A stretch of 64,000 nt of DNA, taken from contig OY718808.1 in assembly GCA_963070105.1 (NCBI GenBank), forward strand, positions 3,566,738 through 3,630,737, read 5' to 3'. Of the stretch, positions 13,059 through 24,300 are shown piece by piece. The position numbers and the translations under genes are program-made. Position 1 is the first letter of the stretch. Each line of letters opens with the position of its first letter. The notes beneath the pieces were generated by a model. That model saw only the letters and a program-made list of their open reading frames with translations, was not told the DNA's origin and did no database searches. Source of the DNA: Litomosoides sigmodontis (Eukaryota; Nematoda; Chromadorea; Rhabditida; Onchocercidae).

Positions 13059-14484
13059 TTTCGTAATTTGAAAAGAGGAAAAAAAGAAGCATTCGTATTG
13101 TTTGATATCATTTGTATTAGCTAGCTAAAGTGACATTTGTTGTGTTGTACATATTGCACGGTGAATTCGCTCATTTCATTATTATTTCTTATCTTCCTTT
13201 CTTCTTGTTTGTTTCTTTTGCTTGTTTGTTTGTTTGTTTGTTTGTTTATTTATTTGTTTGTTTGTTTATTTTTTCTTGCAGTACGAAGGTATAGTTGACA
13301 GATGTTGTTAGCTGTTCGTTTTCGTTTTCCCGCTCTTTTTTTTTCGCTTTATTTTACAGAAAATATTAATGCTCTTTAAGGATTTAATTTTAATTTCATT
13401 TGATATTGAGATTTTTAATTTCAAAAACATTGCGTGATGTTTTTTTTTCTTTTTTTTTGCAGTGCGAGTGAATTGTCTCGTACTGAGACTGTAACTGACA
13501 GAGCAAACATGACGCATTGTTCGTTCGAGAACTAATTCAAAATTATTGTAATTGATGGTAAGTAGTAGTAGTAGTAGTAGTGGTAGTAGTAATTGTAGTA
13601 TTATAATAACAATGATGATAATGATGATGATAACGTTAGTGATAATGATAACGTTAGTGATAATGATGCTAATGGTGAGAATACTGGTCGTGCCAGTAGC
13701 ATCAGTAAGCTATCACTCGACTTTGGTGACAACTCGAAAGACTACTTGCTAATTTCAACTTTTGCTACATCCGTTATTTGAATTGTAATACTCATTTTTC
13801 AACACGAAATATTCAATATCATAAGTTGCTGCTGAAGGAGAAAAAATGACAATTTGAAGTGAAATACTTTGATAATTTAATTGGTGTAATTGCGAATTAA
13901 AAAAAAAAACGAAATAACACTTTGCATCAAATGCATTGTAATACTTAACTTTTCAAATTTTCTCCTTTTTTTTTTCCTTTTCATCCATTTACAATTCATT
14001 CCAACAGGTCACAAATGATACGCTTATTCGTTGTTGCACTTCAGGATGTTAATAATTATCAAAGATAAATTTCTGATTGATAAAACGATGCATTTATCAG
14101 TTGTTGCGATTTCACTACAAAAAAAAATTGTATAATTTTAAAAAATTTTAAAAGCAAAATAAAATTTTCAAAATTTTTTAATAATATTTAATACATACAT
14201 GTATAATACACATGCCTACAGTGTCAAACATAATTGGATAGCGCTTTTTTTTTGGAACCACTGCTTGCTTCTTTTGAATTTTTTAATTTAATTTTTTAAA
14301 TCATTTCTCTCCCATCCATTTGTAAATTATTTAATTACCATTTTTCATGAATAGTTTTGGAACATTTATCACTTTACACTCTTTGTTTCTTTTCATGTGA
14401 AAAAAAAGTGTCAAATTTATTTCATATAACTTACACAACAAATTCAGCAATGACAAGTTTTGCAAAAAAAAGAGAGGAAAAAAA
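13059..14484. other. Convergent spacer, 3' regions
   Basis: Lies between the stop codons of the 10070 gene (+) and the SEA gene (-). It holds a (GTTT)n tract at about 13206-13270, two acceptor-like TTGCAG sites after the stop (near 13281 and 13462) and (GTA)n/(GAT)n runs at about 13555-13680. The acceptor-like sites might mean a spliced 3' UTR; no coding continuation was found. Confidence 0.5.
14416..14421 (-). terminator. Candidate polyadenylation signal AATAAA
   Basis: TTTATT on the plus strand, AATAAA on the minus strand, 64 bases past the SEA gene stop. The position suits the 3' end of a short nematode 3' UTR. Confidence 0.4.
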
Positions 14485-16342
14485 TTAATTGCGGTAGAGA
14501 TACTGTATTGAAATGCTATCTCTGTCAATTTGAGCACCATTTAATTGCTCTTCAATTTCTGGTAAAATGCTGATGAAAACGTTTCGTACCGACGTTAAAC
14601 CAATATTTGAACGTGACGGAAGAAGTAGCACAATGGAAAATTCCACTGCAAGATGAGGATCACTGAAACAAACAAGCAAAAATTGCAAATCTGATGAAAA
14701 TGAACAGTTAGTTTATTTTTGTCGTGTTCTGGAGGTACTTCAAAATTTACCTGTTGTATAAATACCATACGTAGACATTTTCCAGATACGGCTGTAGGGG
14801 CGATCGCTTAAGTTGTCTATAAATCTGAAAATTAATTTTATTCATAATTTTTCATCTTTTTAGTTAAAAAGTTACAAATACAGATGGTTGGAGGCAATCA
14901 TTAGTATTAATTTCTATAAGTCTTAAATTATTATTAATTAACATGTCAAGTATGCATTAATTATTTCGCTTGAAATGTTGCACGGTTGTTTTCCATTGCT
15001 AAAATAATCTCGCCTACTAAAAACCACTGATAATGACAACAAGAAGTGTAAATTCGTACGATAAACTGTATTTGCCTGAAAAAAAAAACGGAAAAGATAC
15101 TTGATCCGGACGAAACTAAAATGCATTACCGGTTTTCAGTAATAAATTTTTACTACATGTAGCATTTAATAGCATTTATTTCATTTACAAGGAGTTAATG
15201 TGTCCGTCCGTTCTTCTTCCTTTTTTTTTTTAGATCAAATATTTTCCGCTTTTTTTCTTGAAGTCTTTTTTTCTTTTTAAAAGAATTGAAAAAATAAAGT
15301 TTGAGGGAAATAATTGCAACGTACAGCATTCTGAATCATTTGTGATGCTTGACGATATTCGAAGTGATTGTGATCAACGTACGCTTCATTAGCTTTATTT
15401 AAGAGGTACATGTGACAGAGAAATGTTCGCTTTTGCAATCGATCGGTTGGATTTGGCGGTGTTGTGATTGCTGGTTTATGTGGTGTGGGAAATATCGGTG
15501 CAAAAGGTTGGGTGGTAAAATTTGGCAAAAAAGTTGTGAAATCAAATGGATATGGTGGACGATCTGTTCGTGACGATGATGATGGTGATGATGATGGAAA
15601 TTTTATTGTAATAACTGAAAATGAGACAGGAGAATTTTTCCTTTCAATCTAAAATATTAATATGTTTGAATTATTTTTAATTGCTATTAGTTAAATTAAG
15701 TTGAATTAAAATAAATCTATTTAACTTTTGCTCTTGCTAATTATGGCTACGATAAACGATAACAGCAACAGCAACAATGAAAATGCTTTACAAGCAATCT
15801 TTCACTGCTAAATTTTTATAACAAAAAGTAATAGTGATATTGATATTGCAATTATCAGTTATGCTTTAATTGATAAGTATGATAACTGATAATTGTGATA
15901 TAAATATCACTGTTAGCAATAATTAATGAAATCATTATTCTTCTCGCCAATTATCAAAATGTGCTATTAGTTTTGCTATTTATGCTTACTTTTAGTATTG
16001 TGGAAAACTTTAATTGTATGACAAAAATGAATTGATGTAACTTAATAAAATTTTGGATCAATAAAATTGTTTTGAGCAAAGTAAAATATTCAAAGATTTT
16101 GTCACTTACCATTTAAAGCATACGCCATTATGATAGCAATAATGAATAAGAGAAATGATAAAGTTACAGTGATAAGCATACATACAAGCCATTTTCTACT
16201 GCTACAATAATCAATCAATAAAATAATTAATTAATTAACAGTTTAATTAATTATTAATAATTATCTGCGCAAATTAACCAATTACTGTAAACTTATTTAA
16301 AATTCGATATGTTCAAAAACAAGCAAAACTTACTCCATTCTT
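14485..16342 (-). CDS. Type II membrane protein with SEA-like domain, 212 aa
   Basis: Coding exons in transcript order: 16338-16334, 16201-16110, 15614-15325, 14824-14751, 14662-14485. The first coding exon gives only ATG GA and is bounded by a TTTATAG acceptor (16343) and a GTAAGT donor. Residues 2-7 (DSRKWL) precede a membrane anchor at about 8-30 (VCMLITVTLSFLLFIIAIIM). A linker rich in Ser, Pro and Thr follows (about 33-90). The C-terminal part reads as a SEA-type ferredoxin-like fold: a helix with YRQASQMIQNAIYRQLKRSP, then LAVEFSIVLLLPS, then VRNVFISILPEIEEQL. The usual autoproteolysis GSVVV is not evident; AVEFS occupies that region. SEA domains are typical of mucin-like or protease ectodomains at cell surfaces. 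The second exon has a tandem acceptor (TAGCAG), which would make Ser3 optional. The SEA call rests on pattern recognition, not a search. Confidence 0.72.
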
Positions 16343-16349
16343 CTATAAA
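16343..16349 (-). other. Acceptor bounding a 9-nt first exon
   Basis: The minus strand reads TTTATAG, then a 9-base exon holding the ATG, then GTAAGT. Either a spliced leader is joined here, or it is a cis-spliced microexon. Confidence 0.45.
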
Positions 16350-16409
16350 TGATGATTAGTAAGTGCGGTGTTAAAGAAAATTGAATTTTATTCTATGCAT
16401 GTGTGCATG

Positions 16410-16450
16410 TCTCTCTCCCTCTCTCTCTCTCTCTGTGTGTGTATGTGTAT

Positions 16451-16539
<89 letters not shown>
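16410..16539. repeat. (CT)n followed by (TG)n microsatellite
   Basis: About 24 bases of CT pass directly into about 105 bases of TG, the first part with TA interruptions. It lies just upstream of the SEA gene start. Confidence 0.95.
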
Positions 16540-16540
<1 letters not shown>

Positions 16541-17635
16541 TATTATAGGAGATGATGGAATGTCAACAAAAATTGTTTGAATTGAAAAATCCTAGTACCA
16601 CAAATTGAATTGTAATTGATTCGTATAATTCACTACCCACCCACTGATCCACTGATCCGTCATCCAAATGATGCCTTTTATTAATTTTCCTAATTCCTCT
16701 TCTTCGTTTCTATCGTCACGCATATTCACCGATCACTCATTGCTATTCATTTCAGGACTGATTCATCCAATGACACTAATTTACACAAATGTATTAGGAG
16801 AAGGAGTAAAAATTCCATTGGAAACTGCATTTCACTAGCAATTAGTATTGTTGTTAAATTTTAAATCAAACTTTAAAATGTTAAAAAAAATTAATTCTTC
16901 ATAGAAAATAAGGCTAATAATAATGATAATTTATTGCTAGCAACAAATTAAACTAAAATAGTAGAAAATTAAAAAATTATGCTCATATTTTATGCCACTA
17001 AATCATTCCACTGTTGGCTTCAGAAATCGCTTAAGAAGCTAAAAGCATGAAATGACTGATAGCTGGAGCTACCTGCTTCCTAACTTAAATGTTAGACGAT
17101 GTCCCGATGAATTATTTGATATATTACTGTTCCGATTAGATGACCATTTAACGTCATTTTTATAATCTGCAATTATTCAATGTTTTACAGCTATTTATTT
17201 TTGTTGAATTAAATTTTAAAAATCAGTGCTTTTAAGCATTTTGAAAATTCATTCATCCCTTCGCAACCGTGGATAAAAGTGGAGAAGTGAGAATAAATGA
17301 AATAGCGGCTATGTGACAAAGCAATTTACGCAGTACAATGGAAAAGAAATTTTAAAAATTACGAAATATTCACTTTTAAATGCTAAACCTTGTTCGAGAT
17401 TCGATTCACGACGACTTTGAAACTTTCCGGCTAATCCAAACATCACACGAATGATTCAATTTATTCAAATATGTGATCAGAAATACGAAACGTACATGTA
17501 AGTGAAATCCATCGATGATATCTGCTTGCTTTGCTCGTTCGATAATATGCAAAAAATTTTACAAACAATTCTGAAAATAACGAAATTATCGAGTTAATAA
17601 GAGTGGCTGCTCAATGATTTAAAAAAAAAAAACTG

Positions 17636-17755
17636 AAATAATTTTGAAAAAAAAATATAGAAATAATTAATGCCAGGAAAAAACATTGAAATAATTAATT
17701 TCAAGAGAAAATTGAAATGATTAATTTCAGGAAAAAATATCAAAATAATTGGAAT
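17636..17755. repeat. Imperfect tandem repeat, about 35-bp unit
   Basis: About four decayed copies of a unit containing GAAATAATTAATTTCAGG and an A-run. Several copies end in TTTCAGG, like splice acceptors, but no exon follows. Confidence 0.6.
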
Positions 17756-17970
17756 AAAAAAAATTCGACAACAATTTCAGGCTAGCAACACACATTTCAG
17801 TGCTGAAGCACAAACGGTATAATAGCAGTGGAAATGATATGCAATTTAGTTTACACTATGACAGATGTGACGACACTGGAGGAGAGGTATTTGTCGTCAC
17901 CGTTGTTGCTGATATATTTCTCAAACAGTTCAAATTCAAACTGCACTATCGCACTAGCTAGTCCAATCAA

Positions 17971-18029
17971 CACCACCTAGATGGTCAGCGCTTTAAAAAA
18001 AAAAATCACCACCTAGATGGTCAGCGCTT
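17971..18029. repeat. 23-bp exact direct repeat flanking an A-run
   Basis: Positions 17971-17993 and 18007-18029 are identical (core CCACCTAGATGGTCAGCGCT) and separated only by TAAAAAAAAAAAT-like sequence. The look is that of a target-site duplication around a bare poly(A) insertion. The repeat is markedly richer in GC than its surroundings. Confidence 0.85.
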
Positions 18030-19408
18030 CCTTCCTCACTTTTTGCCTGTTTTACCGAAGTGAGAAGACAAAGGAAAAAAGAAGCGATAATTGGAATCGT
18101 TGCAACTTGCTAATGCTCATTGATTACGATCGTTTGCATTCAGCAAATTTAAGCATTTCAATTTGAAAATAAATCAATTTGCTAAAATATTTTTTGATTA
18201 GTTCAAAATTGATTTTTTTCAGGTGCGGTCAAGTTTAGCCTAAAATGCTTGTTGGTAGCTAACTGAAATGAAACGAAATGAAATGGATTCAAATGCAATC
18301 GTCGTAGAATGAGTGAAATGAAACGAGTGAACTGAAATGCTTCGAATTGAAAATGTTAAAATTGAAATTAATTCGAAATTTCAATCATTCCTCTCCCATC
18401 TTTGATTCATCCATGCACCATGTTCGATGAGTCAAAAGATTTTTTTTGTAAATTTTCAACTAAAAAAAAAAAAACGTTACTTGTTTAGTTTTTTTTTTCA
18501 GTTCTTACAACCATATGCACCATAAGTGTGCATTTTTATTTGCCCACTCGAAGCTCTATGATGCGGAACATTTATTGAATTTCGAAATTGCATTTGCATA
18601 ATCTGCGGTATTTTCAAAAACTTTTTGTCAATGCAATTTTAAATTCCATTATATCATTTGCATTTCTATAATATACCGACGATTAGCAGTGTTACCAAAA
18701 TTTGCTAGTTAATTAACGAATCGCCAATTATTCAATAAACATTGATAAATGGTAAAAATAAGTTATAATTTAAATGTATCTAATTATTGAAATAGCTGTA
18801 CACGGTGAATCCATTTCACTAACATATCAATCACAATTGCATATTATTAAATACACTTTTACGCATAACTGAAATTCAATTTCAATACGGATCAAAATAT
18901 ATTCCTTTAATAGAAATTGAACTATGACCAATCTTCCGGTGTTAATTTATGAAATTTAATGTGTCACTTACTTAATTCACTCATTTGATAAATCCATAAA
19001 ATTTCATCTCAAAAAAAACTTCAATTTTCGTTCCTTTTTTCATTTTGTTTTTTTTCTTGTAAATCAAAATTTAAAGTAGCAGTGGTTATCCGAGCGAAAT
19101 TCTTTGGTCATTTTATCAACCAAATATTGTGACGACAATAGCATATAGCAGCGATAACTAGCAAGAAAATAAATTGTTGCTGCCGCACAATTTAGTGTCA
19201 TAAGGATATTCAAATAAAAATAAATTATTCAAATTATTTTTTAATTAAATTAAACAAAACAAAGTAGTAGCTTAACCTACAGTAATGTGCCATGTGCTAA
19301 CGTAAGTAATTAATTATAAAAGTTGCGCTCATTAATGAAGGAAAAATTATTCCTCACTTATTTGTTAATCGAAATTATATAAAATTTAGTTTAATATTTA
19401 ATTTCTAT

Positions 19409-19535
19409 TAAAAAAACTTTTTATAAAATTTTCATGTTTTTTTGAATTGATTTTTGTACTTAATTTATAATAAAATTTTTGTACTTAATTTATAATAAAA
19501 AAACTTTTCATAAAATTTTCAAGTTTTTTTAAAAT
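19409..19535. repeat. Short nested tandem duplications
   Basis: A block of ACTTTTTATAAAATTTTCA type occurs twice. Between the copies lie two head-to-tail copies of TTTTTGTACTTAATTTATAA, giving an A-B-B-A order. Confidence 0.6.
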
Positions 19536-19799
19536 TGTTAAACTGCTGCACATCATATATGTGAAAATTATGGAAATTTTTTATAAAATTTGTGCGTGAA
19601 ATCTAACAGAAATTTAATATTTCATGATTTCACGAAATGATATGTAAAACGAACGTTATGTTGTAGTGTTAGAAATTTTTAAAGAAATCAAATTGTCAAT
19701 ACAAAGATTTTTGGAGGTTTTTTCCCCTCAAGCAGAGATGGACATATTGTTGCATTTCAGCTTCAGGTGAGTGAGTAATTTAGGTTCACTTGTTTACCG

Positions 19800-21344
19800 C
19801 TCAAATATCACGCAATTTGGCTTCAGACAATTAGATGTGATTAGTTGCACTACGTACGTGTGTGCATCGCTGCTGCTGGGCCCGTTGAGTGCTTGATTTG
19901 CAATGAACACATTTTGACGTACGTGATCACTTTGTCGGCGTTAGCTGGATTAGTCACTTACGGCATCCTAACCAACTACCTGTTCAATGATACACTTATC
20001 ATTTTGCGCTCTCTCATTGCTTTCTCGTAAATACGTCTGTTCAAATAATTTATGTTAGTATTTTGAGAGGTTTACTGAGAAGCTAATTTTCGACCTTAGC
20101 TTCAAAGGAATTCATACCTAGCAATGATCAATGTGAGGAAAGAGCTGTTGTGCATAAGCATTATAATTTTGCTCTCCTCCCTCTCTCTGCCCTCTCCCTC
20201 TCTCTCTCTCTCTCCTCTCCTACTCGCTCATTTTTATGCTTCATTCCTCATCAGCCCGTAATCAAATCATTTCTTAAGAGCAGGCCATACAAGGCTAAAG
20301 CTAGCCAAAGCAATCAGGCCAGCTGCTCGACAACATTAGAAAGCTATGTGACGATAGATGTTAGCATTGTGGTGTTGCTAGAACTTTTGCAGAGATGCTA
20401 ACTTAGCCAGCGGAAAAAGAGCTGAGAAGAGAGAGAGCGAGAGAAAGAGGGGAGAGAGCGGATACCGTATACCGCAGTAAGAATAGACAGAGGCAGTAAA
20501 TCCAATAAAGCTATAATTCGGTGTTGTCAGCTGAGGTAGTCGTAGATCGCTGCACCATCCTGCGTAAATTTCAAGTCACAGAGTAGCAGAAGAGGAAGTA
20601 GGAGGAGGTGGAGGAGAAGGAGGTGGGGGAGGAGGAGGAGGAGAAAGACAAGTGTAAATAGTCTTGCAAGGCAATGCATCCATTTTCTACCTTCTCCGTT
20701 ATCCCCCCACCCCTTTATCCCCTCAACCTCTCAATGCAACCGTTCACTCACCTCTCCCACTCCTTTTTGTTGATAATAGCTTTAAGGCTATTTTCCTCCT
20801 CTCCTGTGTCCAGCGTAGACTTCAGGCCTAAGGCTGAATTGCAGGAATTACGGGAGTGCAGAGTAGTGTGTATGCCTATGCATGCGAACAACGCTGTCAT
20901 CTTGCCTGATTTCAAGGAGGAGAGAACGAAGCTATCGACGCTGTCACTTCACTTGTCCCAAAATTTATTTACTGTAATTGTATAATATCATCATCATCAT
21001 CACTTCCTTGCCATCACTAACTAGCATTCCATCATCGGCACTTCAAACACTTCAAAACTCCTTCATTATTAAATTTATTTAACGTGATAGTAGCAATAGC
21101 AATTTACGTCACAATTATCGCCATCTCATCTCATCCCATCAATTCATCAGCAGCACTCACTCACCAATCATACAATTATTAGCAACAACAAAGGAAAACA
21201 AAAAAGAAAAAAAGAAGAAGCCGAAAGCTGGCTGCTACATTTGCAAATTAAATCAGTGAGCAAACACTTACAAATCATTAACTTAGTAACTCGTAAACCA
21301 ATTCCTCCCATCAAACCTTTTTGAGCGATAACCTTTTTGGTCGA
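19800..21344 (+). promoter_or_regulatory. GC-raised non-coding block upstream of unc-42
   Basis: The composition rises above the surrounding AT-rich DNA at about 19845-20040 and 20240-20960. Visible are CAGCTG E-box cores near 20321 and 20527, (CT)n at about 20175-20218, GAGA-rich DNA at 20427-20458, a polypurine tract at 20585-20650 and a C-rich pyrimidine tract at 20680-20730. Open frames here lack splice logic. I infer a promoter and 5' regulatory region for unc-42; no experiment supports it. Confidence 0.4.
20585..20730. repeat. Polypurine tract followed by polypyrimidine tract
   Basis: GGAGG/GGTGG-type runs (20585-20650) are followed within 40 bases by a CCCCCCACCCC-rich run on the same strand. 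It may form two-tetrad G-quadruplex, triplex or hairpin structure. Confidence 0.5.
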
Positions 21345-24300
21345 ATGACTAGTGAAGGATTGAGTACCACATCTGCTATTCTTAATGGTGCCAGTACCAC
21401 CGCTGCTGCTGTCTCCGCAATCACACAGGTATCATTCCTACTTTGTTATTCATTTTACAACTACCAATTTTGCTACAATCACATTTTTTTTTACTACTCG
21501 TAATTTTTACAATTTTAGTTTAATTCGTTAGATTAAATTTGTAAATTTAATCCTATTCGCTGTATTTAAACAATTCAATACGACATCGTTTAGCAAACCT
21601 TATAATGTTTCCTTCCTTGCGAAATTCGCTTTCAATACTTGCGAAAATCGCTCTCAATTTGCAAATCACTTAACTGCGACACTGTAGGTTGAAGGAACGA
21701 GATCAAAGTAAAACTTAGAAGAGCTTTACTGTGTCAGGCTTTCCTAGTCAACCGATCGTTGTGGTTTGAAAAGTAGCGAAAGTGACTTACTTTGTCGTTA
21801 GTAATAATCAAAAATTTTTTTTATTTATGTAATGTTTGCAAGTGACTTCATGCATTATAATCCTTTGATTATTTCTGATCTTCTGTTTTCACCTAAATTT
21901 AGTTGCTAGGTAAGTATGTGGTGAAAGAGTTAAAATTAGCTAATTTTATTAAAGTAAATATTTTCAGCCTTGTTTCAGTTAGCATAGCTAATACAAATTA
22001 ATATTTCACCAAAGAGCAAATTTAACAAGCTGGAAATATAATTTAATCAATAATTATTAAGCAAATCAATCAACTATTTATTCATTCAAAATTTATTAAT
22101 TTAATTAAATAAAATTTCCAATTAATTAATGAATAAAAGTTACGCATAAAATTTCATAAAGCTGCCTAATTTTTGTTTAAGTTAATAAAAAAAAATACAT
22201 AAAAAGCGTAAAAGATAGAGTTTGAAAAATCAAACCTGATTTAAGGATAAATTAATTTGAGTTGATTTCATTACATACGTGACGTGGCCAATGATGGTGC
22301 ATCTGAATGATGAAACTGAATACATTTCATATTTCAATGCTACGAGTTGAAATGCCGGCAGACGTGTGATCACTGAATGAAGTGTTTTGAATATGTGAAT
22401 TTCTTCGACACATGCCGCCATTACTACTACTACTACTACTACTACTGCAAGAAGAAGCGGATGAGCTAATTTATCATAATTTGCTTAAGCATTAAGCTTT
22501 GAGTGAAAGATGGAAGCAACCTAATTGTTCATCCAAGCAGTGCCTCCCGCACTGTGTACGTGTCCTCCTCACTTCTCACATTTTGTCAAAACTTTTCGCC
22601 ATCCTTCCATTTTTGTTTGTTTCTAAACTAATTATGGAAAATTTAATTTGGACATGCACACACCGTATGTGAAGCTCTCCTTTGTTCTTTTTTCATTTCA
22701 TTTCATTTCATTTCATTTCATTTCATTTCATTTCATTTCGTTTCGTTCCATCTCACTCACCCTCTCCTCCTAATTCTTTTCAAGATTCAGCAGTTGTTTT
22801 TTTTCTTTTATTTCAGAATTATTTTCATTTCTTGCATCTAAGACTAAATGCTACCGGTAATTGATGAAATAAAATGTATTGAGATTTGAAAATTTAGGAA
22901 AGAAAAGAAATTTTTTTTTTGATTTCTTAATTTCTAACTTTTTTTTATTGGTTTTTGATATAAATTTATGCACTAGGTATTTACAAGTAATTATTTTTTT
23001 TAACATTTCAGAAGTTATAATTTATGCAACAATTAATTGGTTAACAAATGAGTGGGAAATTAGTAAGAGGCGTTTTACACCTTTACGTCATCCTGAATTT
23101 CATAACTTTCTAACTTATAGACAGAGAGAGGCGGAGAGAGAAGGAAATAGCAATTATTTACATATATATATGCATATTAAAATGATAACTTCATTAATTT
23201 ATAGATTATAATTTAAATTGTATCATTTTGTGATATAATTTTCAAACTATTATTTATAGTTTGCTAAAATTCAAAAGATTTTTGCACAAACAACGAATAC
23301 ATACACATATCTATATGTAAAGAAGGAAATTAACATAATGATGAAATTTCATTTCTCATCATCATTGTTTGATGAATCAACGACAATCGTCAAATTGTAT
23401 GCGTACAATTTGTGCAATTTAGGTGTAAGTGTAATATGTGGAAAATTTTTCAAAATTTTACAAAAGAGAATTTTTGCAATTAAATTTTGCAAACAGCATG
23501 CGCTCAACAACTGCAACATTACCTTGTTAGTTTGCAGTTTCAGGAGCAATTGAAGAGTAAGGATTTAGCGCATGCGCTTACCGATTTCCCGTACTATCCA
23601 TCGATCGATGCGTCCGTCTCAAATAGCCTACGACCGATCGGTGATTCTTCTGGTAAAATTCAGAAATAGAATGAATTTTTTTTGTTTGCAGAATAGAGCT
23701 GTACTATTTGTCCGCCTTTTTTTCCAACTTTTCAGCTCAATCAATTTATTCAGATCAATTTTTTCAGTGTCAACTTTTTTCTTTTTTTTTAGCTTAAAAC
23801 TTTAAATCAAAAAAAGAAATTTAAAAAATTTTGTTTTTAATAGGGAATGCATATGTGTGTGTGTGTGTGTGTGTTTACGTGTATGTTTAACTTGATCTAA
23901 GGATTAGATGATAGAATTAATCCTTATTTGTTTCATTGGATGATTTTCAAAAGGGTTCCAAAACATCTGCCAGCTAGAAATAATCGAACAAAACCGAACA
24001 ATCACTTGCATTCGCTTATAATTCAATTAAAATTTTGTGTTTGAAAATTTTTTAAATGTAACCTTTTATGAACTTTATCTTTTTAAAAATTTAGCAAAAT
24101 CGTTTTAGATGGTGCATTCAAGAAAATTAAAGCGGAAAATACTAGTTGCAATGCATCATCTGTTTTTGCAAGCGCACTTACTGGTAGCTCACAAATACCG
24201 GCCAGGTGAGATATTTCTTCTTTTTTTTGCTTATAAATGTACTGAAATGAATTTTTATAATGAATTTTATAATAATGAATTTCTATTCATTTTTTACCTT

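Larger units (their letters stand above)
16540..19800. other. Intergenic, no supported gene
   Basis: AT-rich sequence between the divergent SEA gene and unc-42. It holds short tandem duplications at about 17636-17755, 17971-18029 and 19409-19535, listed separately. No exon was found. Confidence 0.55.

Noticed and set aside
14938..15104. Possible extra minus-strand exon of the SEA gene (TTTTTCAG acceptor, frame ending in a TAA)
   Set aside because: Joining the 15325 and 14824 exons directly gives a continuous SEA-like helix; this segment would break it. It might be an alternative 3' exon but nothing supports that.
20150..20985. Open frames before unc-42
   Set aside because: Low-complexity Ser/Leu/Pro translation of CT-rich DNA, without splice logic; read as regulatory DNA instead.
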